In this document: piece by piece, positions 8,601-14,347 of the stretch
How the letters are laid out: each line of letters begins with the position of its first letter
Position numbering within the stretch: position 1 is the stretch's first letter
Source of the DNA: Flavonifractor avistercoris
Lineage (GTDB): Bacteria; Bacillota; Clostridia; Oscillospirales; Oscillospiraceae
Length of the DNA: 16,447 bases
Direction: 5' to 3'
NCBI GenBank assembly: GCA_019119085.1
Contig: DWXT01000161.1
Span: 1 to 16,447, forward strand
Program-made: the position numbers and the translations under genes
The notes under the pieces: model-generated
The model's input: only the letters and a program-made list of their open reading frames with translations
Told to the model about the DNA's origin: nothing
Database searches by the model: none

Positions 8601-8755
8601 TTGCCGTTGACGGCCAGGTACTTCATGGAGTAGCCGCCGTCATAGATGTTGACCTCACCCAGGGCCTCCTCCGGGGTGGAGGCCGCGCCCGCCGGCAGAA
8701 CCAGCAGAGACAGCGCCACCGCCAGGGTGAGCATCAGGCTGATAATCCGTTTCAT
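2663..8755 (-). CDS. Giant surface adhesin: signal peptide, TED-like domain, 16 CnaB/SpaA repeats, terminal LPRTGY
   Basis: A 2030-aa secreted surface protein, probably a mating-pair or host adhesin. Residues 1-25 are a signal peptide ending in PAGAAS. Residues 26-340 resemble a thioester-forming adhesin domain: Cys77 in AYCVNPN, and AGKIALW at 135-141 where the family has a TQxAIW-type Gln motif. Here Lys137 replaces the Gln. An acidic Pro-rich linker (PEPDEPDPDP) precedes 16 CnaB repeats (349-1849). Residues 1850-2030 form a different DUF11-like C-terminal domain. The protein ends PLPRTGY: a sortase motif with one residue after it and no hydrophobic anchor or basic tail. The ATG at 8755 lies 11 bases after AAGGAGG; an in-frame TTG two codons earlier is an alternative. 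The gene is flanked by hairpins and lies downstream of a sortase gene. Confidence 0.9.
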   Translation of the reverse strand: MKRIISLMLTLAVALSLLVLPAGAASTPEEALGEVNIYDGGYSMKYLAVNGKVQTQSYTYFLYENSAGETQEIPAYCVNPNQYGVPQTVNEGESIRYLAEEKASDPKVVGLVANMYPHRSLAELGVANKYQAFYAGKIALWCYLIPEWDISAVTVAPGLTGTEREIGENILNAAVKIYTEGTRWTQVADPQLTTSPDQETAYPVTIDGSAYRQQVFTVTSPTWVDGLAVNVSFQEGADVPEGTRIVDENNQDITQVTVSNTGSGYKGTFKVLYPEDSVAGQNGSVQLTLSADVYQYVVFYALCQEVDQYGNLQSYLCDTDPKTSLLRNAISNYSDTPEPDEPDPDPKNTALKITKYEAGTTVTLSGATFEVVGPDGDTIGIYTTPESGSITIPLTEVGNYTIYERVPPEYHLLDEEPVKQVTVKYGETAEVAFENEPYGDLRIEKIDGATGASLAGAKVQIKHIESGAVYTGTTDTGGSYTFTELKPGAYEIVELSAPEGWERDPQTYTTTVVAGECVTYTLKNEALPGLKIIKYDRLSHETMPGATFRVWRDGELLGDYETDALGEITLTDCQPGTYRVQEVDTGDSGHLVDPTPQEIELSAGDGIKELYFFNDQKPGIWLVKVDSANPSKVIPNARFRIEAVDGSWGPAEFTTDQNGEIDLSELNPGAYVVTELECPGYIIDQAQRIIQLDPNEDARFVFTNSIQPSLHLIKLSADGSRLAGVTFRIAKIEDGSRYLDRTTDENGEILISGLEPGVYSVKELDTTSDHIIDPVERHVELFPGKTSTIILENDIRPNLTVVKRDADTGEPVPDTVFLVEAADGHSVDEIRTGPDGTATLENLLPGVYEITEKSVPAPYLLDAPSQLVTLYPNRNHTVYFENHKKPTLTIQKVDSITGSPIQGAKFQVWYGSNSTDTGELNDLGTHFTDASGQIVLEGLRDGWYKVTELEPAPGFTIKEPATQEFYITGGKDKTVTFQNVPLNAIVVEKYDSVTGEALGGATFQLRYLGGASGTGGTVIGQKVTGSNGMAIWTGLEPGAYVVEEVDPADGYSIIQSSETVYLADSGEQSVITVRFENMPDGNLLIRKVCSVNPSVTLADAEFKITYADGTLIGDSNGIYRTDENGEILISGLQPGKSVVVTETAAPPGYLIDTQSQTVQIKEGRTVSLTFKNQPKGELIIQKRDSATGQPLAGAEFRITTAAGCEVGLDGVIGDSTLTQNGIFRTDADGEIRVTNLAPSAYVLTEIKAPQGYVMDAPSTNVVIGEGGDTQTVVVTNSKAGSLIIDKRDSLTGEPLEGVTFKVTTSTGEYVPDEDGYISSNGIYKTDKDGKIQIDGVVGTLVVTETATIPGYTIDPAKQTQTVQVNANDTQTIYFENTPSTTLVIEKYIEGTTTPLEGVTFLVTDSSGAVVGPSNGEYITDEAGRIVIDGLEPGTTVTAREIKTVEGYVLDGAPKSIEIKAGEVQTLRFYNQAKGTLVIRKLDSVTKEPLAGVEFELTYADGGYVDDANGHLSSLGLYTTDQNGEIRISGVTGTIVAREAKTIEGYTIDPATQSQTVVVNPEDTQTLVFYNQPVGGVEIIKVNADDTKERIPNVTFEIRKVDDELIDTVTTDKNGRVFVSLEDGSYYAVEIESAEGFRLDDTPHYFEVENGKTTTLRVENTPVSAILIHKTDSTTGEGIYGVPFILYDDTNTPIGQYTSDNEGYVLIEGLEAGRYYLRELENEGYVPDTQKKTVYVESGETTEIAWENTPITGQIQVTKTSADYNSVNGWPAGTPIPGTEFEIYNAKTGSLVDTIQTDKNGVASSRPLPLGRYKIVESKAADFYGLDKTPIEVEIEFAGQIVKAAMTNKSLYTNVSIQKTGYVEVMPGQQIRYDFSGIANNSTTSLTSFYWRDTLPGQAVRLDKIVTGTYNVPGNYKVVYKTNLNPNYRTMYDNLSTQQNYVLDASKAALGLASNEYVTEFMVSFGVVPANFRQVEAPQVYATVYAWLTGGSQFVNQADVGGVYNGQWIMATSRWVTKVYKPTDPLPRTGY
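3209..7711 (-). repeat. Sixteen tandem CnaB/SpaA isopeptide repeats within the adhesin
   Basis: Sixteen units of about 88-104 residues follow one pattern: an opening strand (I/V)xK(x)D, then PLxGAxF, a TDxxGxI turn, LxPGxYxVxE, GYxxD, and a closing strand ending FxN. Each unit keeps the opening Lys, the mid-unit Glu and the closing Asn that form and catalyse Lys-Asn isopeptide bonds in this family. Units 11 and 13 are particularly alike (SSxGxYxTD, GYTIDPA, DTQT), suggesting recent internal duplication. The repetition is diverged at DNA level. Confidence 0.88.
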
Positions 8756-8796
8756 AGTCAAGAATTCCTCCTTGAACACGTAGTATTTCTCCAACA

Positions 8797-8825
8797 AAAA
8801 AGCGGGAGGCTGTTTGCCTCCCGCC
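8797..8825 (-). terminator. Rho-independent terminator upstream of the adhesin gene
   Basis: On the minus strand GCGGGAGGC (8825-8817) pairs perfectly with GCCTCCCGC (8811-8803) across a five-base loop (AAACA), followed directly by TTTTTT (8802-8797). It begins 23 bases after the stop of the stalk-domain gene and ends 41 bases before the adhesin ATG. I see no convincing sigma-A promoter in the remaining gap. Adhesin expression may therefore depend on readthrough, antitermination or a non-consensus promoter. Confidence 0.87.
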
Positions 8826-8848
8826 GGTCTGTCTGGGACGCTGCTTGG

Positions 8849-9652
8849 TCACGTCCCTCTGATATTGTACTCTGTATAAAGGTATTTTCCGTTGTGGTAC
8901 ACGTCCCAGGCTTCCACCTCAAACCGTGCCCCCGGCGCGGAACAGAACACCTGGGTGAGCTGATCCTCCTGCCAGGGCCAGAACATCTGCACCGTGTTCT
9001 GCTCCGTGATGCCAAGCCGGAGATTCAGGGGTTCTGTGCGGCCGGCTGCGGCGTTGTAGATGGTGTACTCCATCCGCCGCGTCTCATAGAGGTTTCGGAT
9101 GTGCAGGTTGTCCCCATACTCACTTTGAAACCGGCGCACCTCTGCCTTCGGCAGCTCCAGCTCCGGGAAGCGTGTCTGGTCATAGATGGGCAGGGGCTCC
9201 GGTTCCTCCCACAGCCGCATGTCCGTGATCTCATAGACAGTGCCGTCGTCGCACAGCACTTGGTCGCCCTCCTGTAACCGGAGGGGCTCGTCCGTCTGCG
9301 GGATAGTGACCACCCCGGAGGGGGTGGATGCCGTGGCTTCCTCTGTGTAAGGGGAGCTGGTGTCTACCAGGACGCGGTTGGTGCTCTGGTCATACTCCAC
9401 ACCGAAGTCCACCGCCCGGCCGATGTCCCGGAGCTGCACATAGTTGTGCCCATTGATGACGTATGCCTCCAGATCCACCTGCTCCCCGTCCACATAGAAG
9501 GTCTGGGTGCTGGGGGATGCGGTAACGGCGGTCAACGCCGCTGATGTGGCCACTGCCGCCGATGCGGCCACCGCTGCCGTCGCGGGCCCCCCCAGGGCCG
9601 CACCTATCAGAACACTTGCCAATACTGCTGGGATGAGTTGTTTCCCTTTCAT
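8849..9652 (-). CDS. Secreted stalk-domain (copper amine oxidase N-like) protein
   Basis: A 267-aa exported protein. Residues 1-46 form a signal peptide followed by an Ala-rich stretch. Residues 51-98 (TFYVDGEQVDLEAYVINGHN, then YVQLRDIGRAVDFGVEYD and NRVLVD) match the copper amine oxidase N-terminal-like stalk fold common in secreted clostridial proteins. The rest (110-267) is an unrecognised soluble domain with several Trp and aromatic residues. No sortase motif or C-terminal membrane helix is present. ATG 9652 is chosen because AAGGAGG lies 9 bases upstream; the open frame before it encodes an implausible Cys-rich stretch. The gene lies between the sortase (130 bp upstream, no promoter recognised) and a strong terminator before the adhesin. 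It is likely an accessory of the surface system (inference). Confidence 0.8.
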   Translation of the reverse strand: MKGKQLIPAVLASVLIGAALGGPATAAVAASAAVATSAALTAVTASPSTQTFYVDGEQVDLEAYVINGHNYVQLRDIGRAVDFGVEYDQSTNRVLVDTSSPYTEEATASTPSGVVTIPQTDEPLRLQEGDQVLCDDGTVYEITDMRLWEEPEPLPIYDQTRFPELELPKAEVRRFQSEYGDNLHIRNLYETRRMEYTIYNAAAGRTEPLNLRLGITEQNTVQMFWPWQEDQLTQVFCSAPGARFEVEAWDVYHNGKYLYTEYNIRGT

Positions 9653-9782
9653 GCTGTTGGCCTCCTTCTTTTCTCCGCTGCTTTGGAATTCCTTGCAGCA
9701 ACAACATACCGGAAACCAGGGGCAAAGTCTACGGCAAAGAACTGCTCCGGGCGTAGAAAAGGAGGCCGCCAAACGAAGCAGA

Positions 9783-10586
9783 TTACACAACCTCTACCGC
9801 CTGCACCTGCCAGCGGTATTCCCGCTGGTTGCGCACACAGGTGTAGAGGGTGAGCATGTTCTCTGTGGAGGGGGCGGTGCCGCTGGTGTCGGTCTCCTTG
9901 ACCTTTTCCACCGAGGTGACCTCGTAGGTGCGGGTACCCAGCTTAGTGATCCAGGTGATGGTATCTCCACGCTCCAGGGTGTGGAGGTCCCCGAAGTCAT
10001 CCCGCACGCCCCGGTTATGGCCAGCGATGCTCACGTTACCATTCCAGATGCTGGTGCCCTCGAAGTGGCCGGCGCCCTTCATTAAGGTGCTGCTGTCCGT
10101 GCCCTCATAGACCCGCACACTCAGATCAATGGCGGGGATTTTCAATGTTCCCAGGTGTCCGCTTGCGTAGTAGAGGTCTGAGGTCACCGGGGTATAGCCC
10201 AGTGTGGTGGATTCCGTCTCCTGTTCGGGTTCCGTGGGGAGGGCAGTGGAAGAATCCACAGAGGGCGGGAACACGATGGGCATCCCGCTGCCGCTGATGG
10301 TGCCCACCGCCATGCCCTCCGGGGCCAGGTTGGGTGTGAGCCAGGTTCCGGTGTTGAGGGTGTCCGCGCTGGCGCTGCCGAAGCCCGGCGGAATGAGGGC
10401 GGCATTCTTGCTGATGTCCTCGTTTTTCAGGGCCCCGCCGTCTGCCGTGTGTACCACCTCCACCGAGGTGGGCTTGCCGTAGTCCGGCCCGTCCGGGGCG
10501 TCAATGGCGTAATCCAACGCTCCCGCCGGAGTGGCCAGGGCCGCCGCCAGGCAGGCGGCCAGGCACAGGGTGGTCAGCTTCTTCAT
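9783..10586 (-). CDS. Sortase family transpeptidase
   Basis: Cuts sorting signals and joins the new C-terminus to an amine acceptor. The 267 residues contain an N-terminal signal or anchor segment (1-24) and a 110-residue linker. The catalytic domain starts at about 140 (LGTLKIPAIDLSVRVYEGTD). The triad is visible: His190 in IAGHNRG, Cys250 in LTLYTC, and Arg258 in REYRWQ. The class is uncertain; the motifs are closest to class D-like or unassigned Firmicutes sortases. There is no second membrane helix, so if the leader is cleaved the enzyme would be released. The ATG overlaps the stop of the upstream surface-protein gene (ATGA). The nearest candidate substrate is the giant adhesin ending in LPRTGY, two genes downstream. 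Confidence 0.9.
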   Translation of the reverse strand: MKKLTTLCLAACLAAALATPAGALDYAIDAPDGPDYGKPTSVEVVHTADGGALKNEDISKNAALIPPGFGSASADTLNTGTWLTPNLAPEGMAVGTISGSGMPIVFPPSVDSSTALPTEPEQETESTTLGYTPVTSDLYYASGHLGTLKIPAIDLSVRVYEGTDSSTLMKGAGHFEGTSIWNGNVSIAGHNRGVRDDFGDLHTLERGDTITWITKLGTRTYEVTSVEKVKETDTSGTAPSTENMLTLYTCVRNQREYRWQVQAVEVV

Positions 10587-11497
10587 TCTATCTCCTCCTT
10601 GGATTCCCGGCGCCGCTTGACGAACAGGCAGGCGCCGATCACGCCGCCCACGGCGAACACCACGCCCAGGGGGAGCAGGATGGCCGCCCAGTTAAACTGG
10701 GCCAGGCCGTCCCCAAGCTCCTCCACGGGTACGACGGGCTCCAGTGGCTCTCCCTCAAAGATGGCCACGTAGCGCACCCGGTTCAGCGCGATCCGGCTGA
10801 CGGTGCCGGTGTAGTCCGCCGTGACGGTATAGCCGGTGACATAGCTGCTGGTGGCGGTGCCGGTGTAGGTGGCCACGGCGGTGTAGCGGTCTCCCAGGTT
10901 GTAGCCGGCCACGCTGGCGGTGTTGTCCGTCCGCCAGTCGATGTCCTGGAGGGTGAGGGTGCGCCCGTCCTCCTCAATGCTCTTGGGGATGTTGGCGGTG
11001 TCCTGGTTGGCCAGGTTGGGATAGGACCGGGTGGCGGACACCTCCCGGGTGGAGCTGCCGTAGCCCGCCGCCTCCACCTGGACGGTGTCCAGCTGGAGGG
11101 TCAGGGTGCCGGACAGGCCGTCCTCCGTGACGAACTCCTTCTCTTGGGGCAACAAGGCCAGGACGGACTCCATGTCCTTGTTCTTGCTCTGGACGGAGAC
11201 GGTCTCAGTGTGGGCCCGGCTCTCATGCTCCGGCAGTTCCTGCTGGAGCAGGTCCGTCAGGGTGTAGTGGAAGCCGTCCTGCTCGAAGTCAGACCGGGGG
11301 ATGCCGGCGGGGTCCTGCTCCGGGGAGAGGTCATAGACCTTGCGGATCTCTGTGCCGTCCTCACTGCGGGTGACGGAGGTGGGGTAGCAGACCTGCACCT
11401 CGGGGGCTGCGGGGAAGGGCTCCGCCGCCAGGGCGGTGGGGAGCAGCGCCGCGGCCATGAGCAGACCGGCGGCGCATCTCAAGATGGTACGTTTCAC
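10583..11497 (-). CDS. Membrane-anchored extracellular protein, family not recognised
   Basis: A 304-aa protein with a signal peptide (about 1-26, ending ALA), a large extracellular part, one C-terminal membrane helix (about 268-293) and a short basic tail (KRRRESKEEIE). The extracellular part has two similar segments around SATRSYPNL and TVTADYTGTV, with many Thr and Tyr as in beta-rich surface domains. No LPxTG-type motif precedes the helix, so the protein should remain in the membrane. The start is the GTG at 11497, because AAGGAGG lies 9 bases upstream; an earlier in-frame GTG (11518) would contain that Shine-Dalgarno in its own coding sequence. It overlaps the sortase by 4 bp. A partner or membrane dock for the sortase or adhesin is plausible but unproven. 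Confidence 0.72.
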   Translation of the reverse strand: MKRTILRCAAGLLMAAALLPTALAAEPFPAAPEVQVCYPTSVTRSEDGTEIRKVYDLSPEQDPAGIPRSDFEQDGFHYTLTDLLQQELPEHESRAHTETVSVQSKNKDMESVLALLPQEKEFVTEDGLSGTLTLQLDTVQVEAAGYGSSTREVSATRSYPNLANQDTANIPKSIEEDGRTLTLQDIDWRTDNTASVAGYNLGDRYTAVATYTGTATSSYVTGYTVTADYTGTVSRIALNRVRYVAIFEGEPLEPVVPVEELGDGLAQFNWAAILLPLGVVFAVGGVIGACLFVKRRRESKEEIE

Positions 11498-11514
11498 GGT
11501 TGTTTTCCTCCTTT

Positions 11515-11868
11515 TCACATCGACATGCCGCCCATGGAGCCGTCCTGCTTCTGGGCGGGCTGGGCCATCTGACTGATCTCCATCCGGTAGGCGTCCAGCA
11601 CCGCCTGGTCAAAGGTCTGCCGGAACTCCGAGGTGCAGGGGAAGCAGATGTCCCGATACTCCCCATGCACCTGCCGGCTGGGCATAGAGACGAAGGGCCC
11701 ATTCTGCCCCGCGCGGATCTGGATGCCGCGGATGGCAAAGCAGCCGTTGAGGGTGACGCTGGCGTCCGCCAGCACCGGCCCCTTGGCAGTGGGGCGGTAC
11801 AGCCGGACGTCAATTTCGGTGGGAAGCTGGGGCCGGGCGGCTGCTTCCTGCTGCGCTTGCTGTTTCAT
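11515..11868 (-). CDS. SpoVG family protein with GGMSM tail
   Basis: A 117-aa protein whose centre (residues 34-94: ADASVTLNGCFAIRGIQI, NGPFVSMPSR, GEYRDICFP, then FRQTFDQAVLDAY) is a clear SpoVG match. Host SpoVG proteins are small nucleic-acid-binding regulators affecting septation, sporulation and envelope genes. ICE copies are common and their targets unknown. A Gln/Ala-rich leader (1-13) and a C-terminal tail (QKQDGSMGGMSM) flank the domain; the tail recurs on other genes here. ATG 11868 is preceded by AAGGA about 8 bases upstream and lies inside the end of the 238-aa gene, giving a 59-bp overlap. Its position just before the surface block would suit a regulator of envelope or conjugation genes (inference). 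Confidence 0.86.
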   Translation of the reverse strand: MKQQAQQEAAARPQLPTEIDVRLYRPTAKGPVLADASVTLNGCFAIRGIQIRAGQNGPFVSMPSRQVHGEYRDICFPCTSEFRQTFDQAVLDAYRMEISQMAQPAQKQDGSMGGMSM

Positions 11869-12526
11869 GGCACATTCCTTCTTTCAAATTTTTATTCTGC
11901 TCCAACCGTTCTATGGTGCGCCGGGCCAGGAGGCGGAACTCCCAGGGCTCCAGCTCCAGGGGGCGGTAGTCGCCTTTGTCCGTGATGCCGTCCGCCCGCA
12001 CCTTGAGCACCAGGGGCAGGACAGCGGCAGATTCCTTGAGCGCCGAGTGTGCCAGCCAGCCCTTGCCGGCGATGTACACCCACCGGAGGGCGGAGGCCGG
12101 GTTGCCGGGGACGTCGGGCCAGAGGTATTTCCCCGCCAGCTTTTTGCGGCGCTGTTTCTTGTTGGTTGGGATGGGAGCCAGGATTTTGTCCTCCATCTGG
12201 TAGCGGAGGCCCAGGGCCTCCACGCAGGCGCGGACGGCCTGGCGGGCCTCCGGGGTGTCTGCCCAGGAGGGCAGCGGCTCCCCCAGCTCTGAGGCCAGCA
12301 CGTCCTCCCCATCTTCATCCCTTGGAAGCAGGGGCACGCTTTTTACCAGCTCCAGCACGTGGAAGCCGTCCGTCACGCCCAGCACCTTCCGCTTGGTAAT
12401 AGGGATGCCGCGGTAGTGTGCCAGGGCCTCCCCCAGCTCCGGGAACTGCCGGATGGTCCAGCCCTTTCGGAGGAAGCCGCCCCGGCCCAGCCGCAGGTCA
12501 TCCATGGTGTAATAGGCCAGGCTCAT
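11810..12526 (-). CDS. Conserved-looking ICE protein, function unknown
   Basis: A soluble 238-aa protein without signal peptide or membrane segments; I do not recognise a named family. Residues 20-62 (WTIRQFPELGEALAHYRGIP then KRKVLGV, GFHVLELV) loosely resemble the 'LEEALxxYxxLP...KxLGI' segment of large polyvalent or YodL-associated mobile-element proteins, a weak link. A basic patch (NKKQRRKKLAGKY, about 122-134) could contact nucleic acid. ATG 12526 overlaps the stop of the AbrB-like gene (ATGA) and has a GGGAGGGGG Shine-Dalgarno. The last 20 or so residues are read through the start of SpoVG in another frame and look non-conserved, so the stop may have been lost and replaced by a later one. 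Confidence 0.65.
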   Translation of the reverse strand: MSLAYYTMDDLRLGRGGFLRKGWTIRQFPELGEALAHYRGIPITKRKVLGVTDGFHVLELVKSVPLLPRDEDGEDVLASELGEPLPSWADTPEARQAVRACVEALGLRYQMEDKILAPIPTNKKQRRKKLAGKYLWPDVPGNPASALRWVYIAGKGWLAHSALKESAAVLPLVLKVRADGITDKGDYRPLELEPWEFRLLARRTIERLEQNKNLKEGMCHETASAAGSSRPAPASHRN

Positions 12527-12891
12527 TGGGCATCCCCCTCCCGAATCAGCAGAGCGCCCAGCCCATACAGATCCACGCCGCACAGCTCCAACAGCTCCAA
12601 AAACTTCCCATCATAGGCCCGGAGTGTCTTGGGCGCTTTTTTGAGGAAGCCATTCTCCACAGTATGGCTGTCCAGCGTTAAGCGGTTGATTTGGGATAGG
12701 GTGAGGCCGTGGAGCAGCCGGATGGTTTCCAGCCGTTCCCCGGCTGTGGGCTCCTGCCGGGTAAGCACCGTACAGCCGTGCCCCACATGGAGGGTCAGGC
12801 GCTCCGCGTCCTCCAGCCCGGAGAGCTGGAGGGCGGCCCGGGGGACGGCAAGGGTTTTCTTATTTGTGTCGTGGCAGATGGTAAATTTCAT
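12523..12891 (-). CDS. Small AbrB/MazE-like putative DNA-binding protein
   Basis: A 122-aa protein. Residues 1-45 (KKTLAVPRAALQLSGLEDA, then ERLTLHVGHGCTVLTR) have the pattern of an AbrB/MazE swapped-hairpin domain (short strand, VPxxxxxxxGL, acidic turn, beta-rich end). The rest is helical and unrecognised. That would make it a transition-state-type regulator or antitoxin-like DNA binder, but the match is by eye and tentative. No toxin-like partner is visible next to it. The start is either ATG 12891 (GAGGTG 9 bases upstream) or GTG 12903 (AAGGA 7 bases upstream), which would add four residues. It follows the adenine methyltransferase after 25 bp and overlaps the next gene by 4 bp. Confidence 0.58.
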   Translation of the reverse strand: MKFTICHDTNKKTLAVPRAALQLSGLEDAERLTLHVGHGCTVLTRQEPTAGERLETIRLLHGLTLSQINRLTLDSHTVENGFLKKAPKTLRAYDGKFLELLELCGVDLYGLGALLIREGDAQ

Positions 12892-12916
12892 CTTCTGTTT
12901 CACCTCGTATTCCTTT

Positions 12917-13930
12917 TTAATCCTGCGGCCAGTCCCACACCCGGGGCAGCCGCCCGGTGGGGGCGGACAGTATCCGCAGCTCCGGCCGGTCGCTGGACTC
13001 CATGGCAGGCAGCTCCAGCAGGGAGAGCTGGCGGTTGAGCATGGGGCCGGGGTCAAAATTGGTCATGAGCAGTTCGTGGTACCTGGAGTCCTCCTGCCGG
13101 GCCATGGGGTTGGGGCGGTCAAAGCCCACGATGTAAAAGTCCGGGGCAAAGAGATCCAGGATGTCCGGATGGCTGTTATAGGAGAGCACGATGTGGCTGT
13201 CCCGCATTGCCGGGGCGCACAGGCAGTCATGGAGCCGGACGTGGTCCCGGAGGGCAAAGGAGGGCGCGTACATTTTCTCGGCCTCCAGATAGGGCGGATC
13301 CGCATAGATTACCGCGCCGGGCCGGGCGTACTGCCGGACCACGTCGCAGCAGTCCTTGTTCTCCACCACCACACCCTGCAGGGCGTCCGAGGCATGGCGG
13401 AGCAGGCCGAGGAAGCGGCGCAGCTCCACGCTCCGGCCGCCGAAGGTCTTGCCGGTGGCGCTGTAGCTGTACCGGATGCTCAGATAGTAGGCTGTGGCCC
13501 GCTGTACGTCCAGCAGATTGGCCCGGCCCACCAGGAGCTTCTTCACCTTCTGCCTGTCCATGGGCGGGAAGTAGTCCTCCGCGATTTGGAGCTCCTCCTC
13601 CAGGTAGTCCATGGGGTCATACTCGTGATTGAGGAAGCGGAGCACCAGCTCGAAGTCTGCCCGGGCATGGAGGGGCAGGAAGTCCAATTCCTTGAGCAGC
13701 GCCAGGGGCCGGTCCCGGGCACAGCTGAACAGGTTGACCAGGTCCACATCCACGTCGTTATACACCCGGAGCGGGGCATACCCGGCTCCCAGGCCCAAAG
13801 TCACCGCGCCGCTGCCGCCGCAGACCTCCAGCAGGCGGGGCGCCTTCCTGGGGAGCAGCTGGAAGATGTAGGGGAGCAGGAAGAGCTTCCCGCCCACCCA
13901 GGGGAAGAAGGGTTTAGCGATCCGCCCCAC
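12917..13930 (-). CDS. D12-class DNA adenine-N6 methyltransferase (Dam-like)
   Basis: Methylates N6 of adenine in DNA using S-adenosylmethionine. Motif order fits the D12/Dam (alpha) class: PFFPWVGGK at residues 7-15 (motif X), LEVCGGSGAV at 34-43 (motif I, SAM binding), and YADPPY at 209-214 (motif IV, catalytic). The 337-aa length is somewhat above the roughly 280 usual for Dam, owing to a longer helical insert around 80-150. I choose GTG 13930 because conserved sequence begins just after it; the Shine-Dalgarno is poor (GGGGGAG directly adjacent), and ATG 13987 or 14029 in the same frame cannot be excluded. It overlaps the winged-helix gene by 17 bp. No restriction endonuclease is encoded nearby, so it is a solitary methyltransferase. 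Confidence 0.9.
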   Translation of the reverse strand: MGRIAKPFFPWVGGKLFLLPYIFQLLPRKAPRLLEVCGGSGAVTLGLGAGYAPLRVYNDVDVDLVNLFSCARDRPLALLKELDFLPLHARADFELVLRFLNHEYDPMDYLEEELQIAEDYFPPMDRQKVKKLLVGRANLLDVQRATAYYLSIRYSYSATGKTFGGRSVELRRFLGLLRHASDALQGVVVENKDCCDVVRQYARPGAVIYADPPYLEAEKMYAPSFALRDHVRLHDCLCAPAMRDSHIVLSYNSHPDILDLFAPDFYIVGFDRPNPMARQEDSRYHELLMTNFDPGPMLNRQLSLLELPAMESSDRPELRILSAPTGRLPRVWDWPQD

Positions 13931-14237
13931 CTCCCCCGGACAGGCGGAAGGCCCCCATGGAGCCCTCCAGACCGTGGATGGACGCATCCACGCCGTCCCG
14001 CATCCGCCGGAGGTGCCCGATGGTGGCAATCACCTCCCAGGCGTTTGCGGGGAAAAAGTAGCCGGTGCGGTCGCTGCAGACGGGGATGCCCTCCACCCGC
14101 AGGTTGTGTACCATCTTCCGCAGTTCCGCCTCGCGGACGCGGAACATCTTTTTCAGCTGTTTGCCGCTGATGGCGTTTTCCCGGCCGGGGCAGTGCTTCT
14201 TCAGGTAATGCAGAAGTTCTTTTTCTTTTGCTCTCAT
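13914..14237 (-). CDS. Winged helix-turn-helix DNA-binding protein
   Basis: A 107-aa protein. Residues 1-75 (LLHYLKKHCPGREN, ISGKQLKKMFRVREAELRK, MVHNLRVEGIPVCSDRTGYF) fit a winged helix-turn-helix of the phage/mobile-element type: two helices, a recognition helix, then a beta wing ending at a Gly-Tyr-Phe-Phe turn. A C-terminal helix (IGHLRRMRDGVDAS) may mediate dimerisation. It begins at ATG 14237 with GGAGGAGG about 5 bases upstream and lies directly after a strong terminator, so it may begin a separately expressed group. The last residues overlap the adenine methyltransferase start, suggesting coupled translation and possible control of that gene (inference). Confidence 0.75.
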   Translation of the reverse strand: MRAKEKELLHYLKKHCPGRENAISGKQLKKMFRVREAELRKMVHNLRVEGIPVCSDRTGYFFPANAWEVIATIGHLRRMRDGVDASIHGLEGSMGAFRLSGGGGADR

Positions 14238-14275
14238 GACGTCCTCCTCCGGGCCGCTCTCCCGAAAAAGGGCAC

Positions 14276-14317
14276 AAAAAGCAGGGGCCGCTGTCCCCTT
14301 CGGGAAAACGGCCCCTG
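14276..14317 (-). terminator. Rho-independent terminator after the 133-aa gene
   Basis: On the minus strand CAGGGGCCG (14317-14309) pairs with CGGCCCCTG (14290-14282). An inner TCCC/GGGA pairing lies in the 18-base loop, and CTTTTT follows. It lies 31 bases past the stop of the 133-aa gene and about 40 bases before the winged-helix ATG. It separates the ArdA-like genes from the methyltransferase group. I cannot identify a promoter in the short gap after it. Confidence 0.88.
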
Positions 14318-14347
14318 TTTCATCATTGATACATCGTTTGCCTGGGC

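Noticed and set aside
8756..8796. Promoter for the adhesin gene in the short gap after the terminator
   Set aside because: No pair of -35 and -10 hexamers with 16-18 base spacing can be made from the sequence. TTGACT at the end lies between the Shine-Dalgarno and the ATG.
9653..9790. Cys-rich N-terminal extension (46 codons) of the stalk-domain protein
   Set aside because: AAGGAGG lies 9 bases before the internal ATG at 9652, which is followed by a proper signal peptide. The extension is simply an open frame through the intergenic gap.
12523..12891. Toxin-antitoxin pair based on the AbrB/MazE-like protein
   Set aside because: Neither neighbour looks like a toxin: one is a D12 methyltransferase and the other a 238-aa protein without toxin motifs.
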